DNA of 5,354 bases from CAYHDN01 sp964355425. GTDB taxonomy: Bacteria; Patescibacteriota; UBA1384; XYA2-FULL-43-10; CAINNR01. The notes beneath the pieces were generated by a model. It ran no database searches, was not told where the DNA came from, and saw only the letters and a list, made by a program, of their open reading frames with translations. A program made the translations under genes and the position numbers. How positions within the stretch are numbered: position 1 is the first letter of the stretch; each line of letters opens with the position of its first letter. Positions 5,289 through 5,354 of the stretch are shown here, piece after piece. The stretch lies in the NCBI GenBank assembly GCA_964355425.1, contig CAYHDN010000046.1, positions 1 through 5,354 on the forward strand, in the 5' to 3' direction.

Positions 5289-5317
5289 ATTGTAGGGAAC
5301 CTACGGGACGGGGTCAA
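5289..5317 (-). promoter_or_regulatory. distal sigma70-type promoter upstream of rpsU
   Basis: On the minus strand a -35 box TTGACC (5312-5317) is followed by a 17-nt spacer and a -10 box TACAAT (5289-5294), each matching five of six consensus bases. The predicted start is near 5282, about 150 nt before the rpsU start codon. Two small palindromes overlap it: 5292-5304 covers part of the -10 box and spacer, and 5274-5286 covers the predicted start site. It may be a second, regulated promoter for the same operon. Confidence 0.6.
5292..5304. repeat. 13-bp palindrome GTAGG-GAA-CCTAC in the distal promoter
   Basis: GTAGG (5292-5296) and CCTAC (5300-5304) are perfect inverted arms around GAA. The site overlaps the distal -10 box and its spacer. 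On the plus strand the sequence resembles the loop end of 16S rRNA helix 45 (GTAGGGGAACCTGC), though one base shorter and with a different closing arm. It could be an operator, a small repeat element or chance. Confidence 0.4.
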
Positions 5318-5326
5318 ATAGAACAC

Positions 5327-5340
5327 TTAGAAGATTCTAA
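5327..5340. repeat. 14-bp palindrome TTAGAAGATTCTAA
   Basis: A perfect inverted repeat (TTAGA at 5327-5331, TCTAA at 5336-5340, four-base centre AGAT that is asymmetric only at its two middle bases) lies about 10 nt upstream of the distal -35 box. No T-tract follows on either strand, so it is not a terminator. It could be an activator or repressor site or the end of a repeat; nothing here decides. Confidence 0.35.
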
Positions 5341-5354
5341 AACAGCAGATTTAT

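Noticed and set aside
5138..5326. Minus-strand open frame of about 60 codons upstream of rpsU, ending with TGA inside the rpsU ribosome binding site.
   Set aside because: It has no Shine-Dalgarno, its sequence resembles no family I know, and it runs through both promoters and the hairpin leader. Most of it would not be in the proximal transcript. An internal ATG at 5288-5290 overlaps the distal -10 box.
1..5354. CRISPR array, tRNA/rRNA gene, insertion sequence or toxin-antitoxin pair.
   Set aside because: I found no regularly spaced long repeats, no tRNA-like cloverleaf, no transposase motif and no small gene pair. The window is filled by housekeeping genes.

Overview
The window looks like part of the chromosome of a small-genome bacterium, most likely a member of the Candidate Phyla Radiation (Patescibacteria). 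I infer this from the compact one-strand layout, the moderately low GC (low 40s percent by eye), the stripped-down two-helix PgpH-type HD protein, and the joining of a translation/rRNA-maturation cluster directly to ftsA-ftsZ. No 16S or marker phylogeny is possible here, so the assignment is tentative. TGA ends two of the genes and never occurs in frame, so the UGA-recoded lineages (Gracilibacteria, Absconditabacteria) are unlikely.

All convincing genes lie on the minus strand, so transcription runs from right to left. At the right end, about 220 nt without a convincing gene hold two good sigma70-type promoters, several small perfect palindromes, and a short structured leader in front of rpsU (bS21). 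Then follow, in transcription order: rpsU, yqeY, a membrane-anchored HD phosphodiesterase of the PgpH/7TMR-HD family, ybeY, dgkA (undecaprenol/diacylglycerol kinase), ftsA and ftsZ. Several junctions are tight: a 14-nt overlap (HD gene/ybeY), an ATGA overlap (ybeY/dgkA) and a 5-nt gap (yqeY/HD gene). The gaps before ftsA and ftsZ are about 80 nt each. A rho-independent terminator follows ftsZ. Immediately beyond it a consensus promoter and ribosome binding site start a further gene, of which only 14 codons are present.

The order rpsU-yqeY-(HD)-ybeY-dgkA matches, in shortened form, the Firmicutes cluster rpsU-yqeY-...-phoH-yqfF(pgpH)-yqfG(ybeY)-dgkA-cdd-era, here without phoH and the yqfA-D genes and with ftsA-ftsZ in place of cdd-era. 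The unit therefore links ribosome assembly and rRNA maturation (bS21, YbeY), cyclic-dinucleotide turnover (HD protein), lipid-carrier recycling (DgkA) and the division ring (FtsA, FtsZ).

I see no mobile element with a transposase, no CRISPR array and no tRNA or rRNA gene. The most interesting non-coding features are the possible two-state leader of rpsU, the palindromes on the distal promoter, and a five-unit AGCTNNN heptamer repeat that can fold into a hairpin just before the yqeY ribosome binding site.
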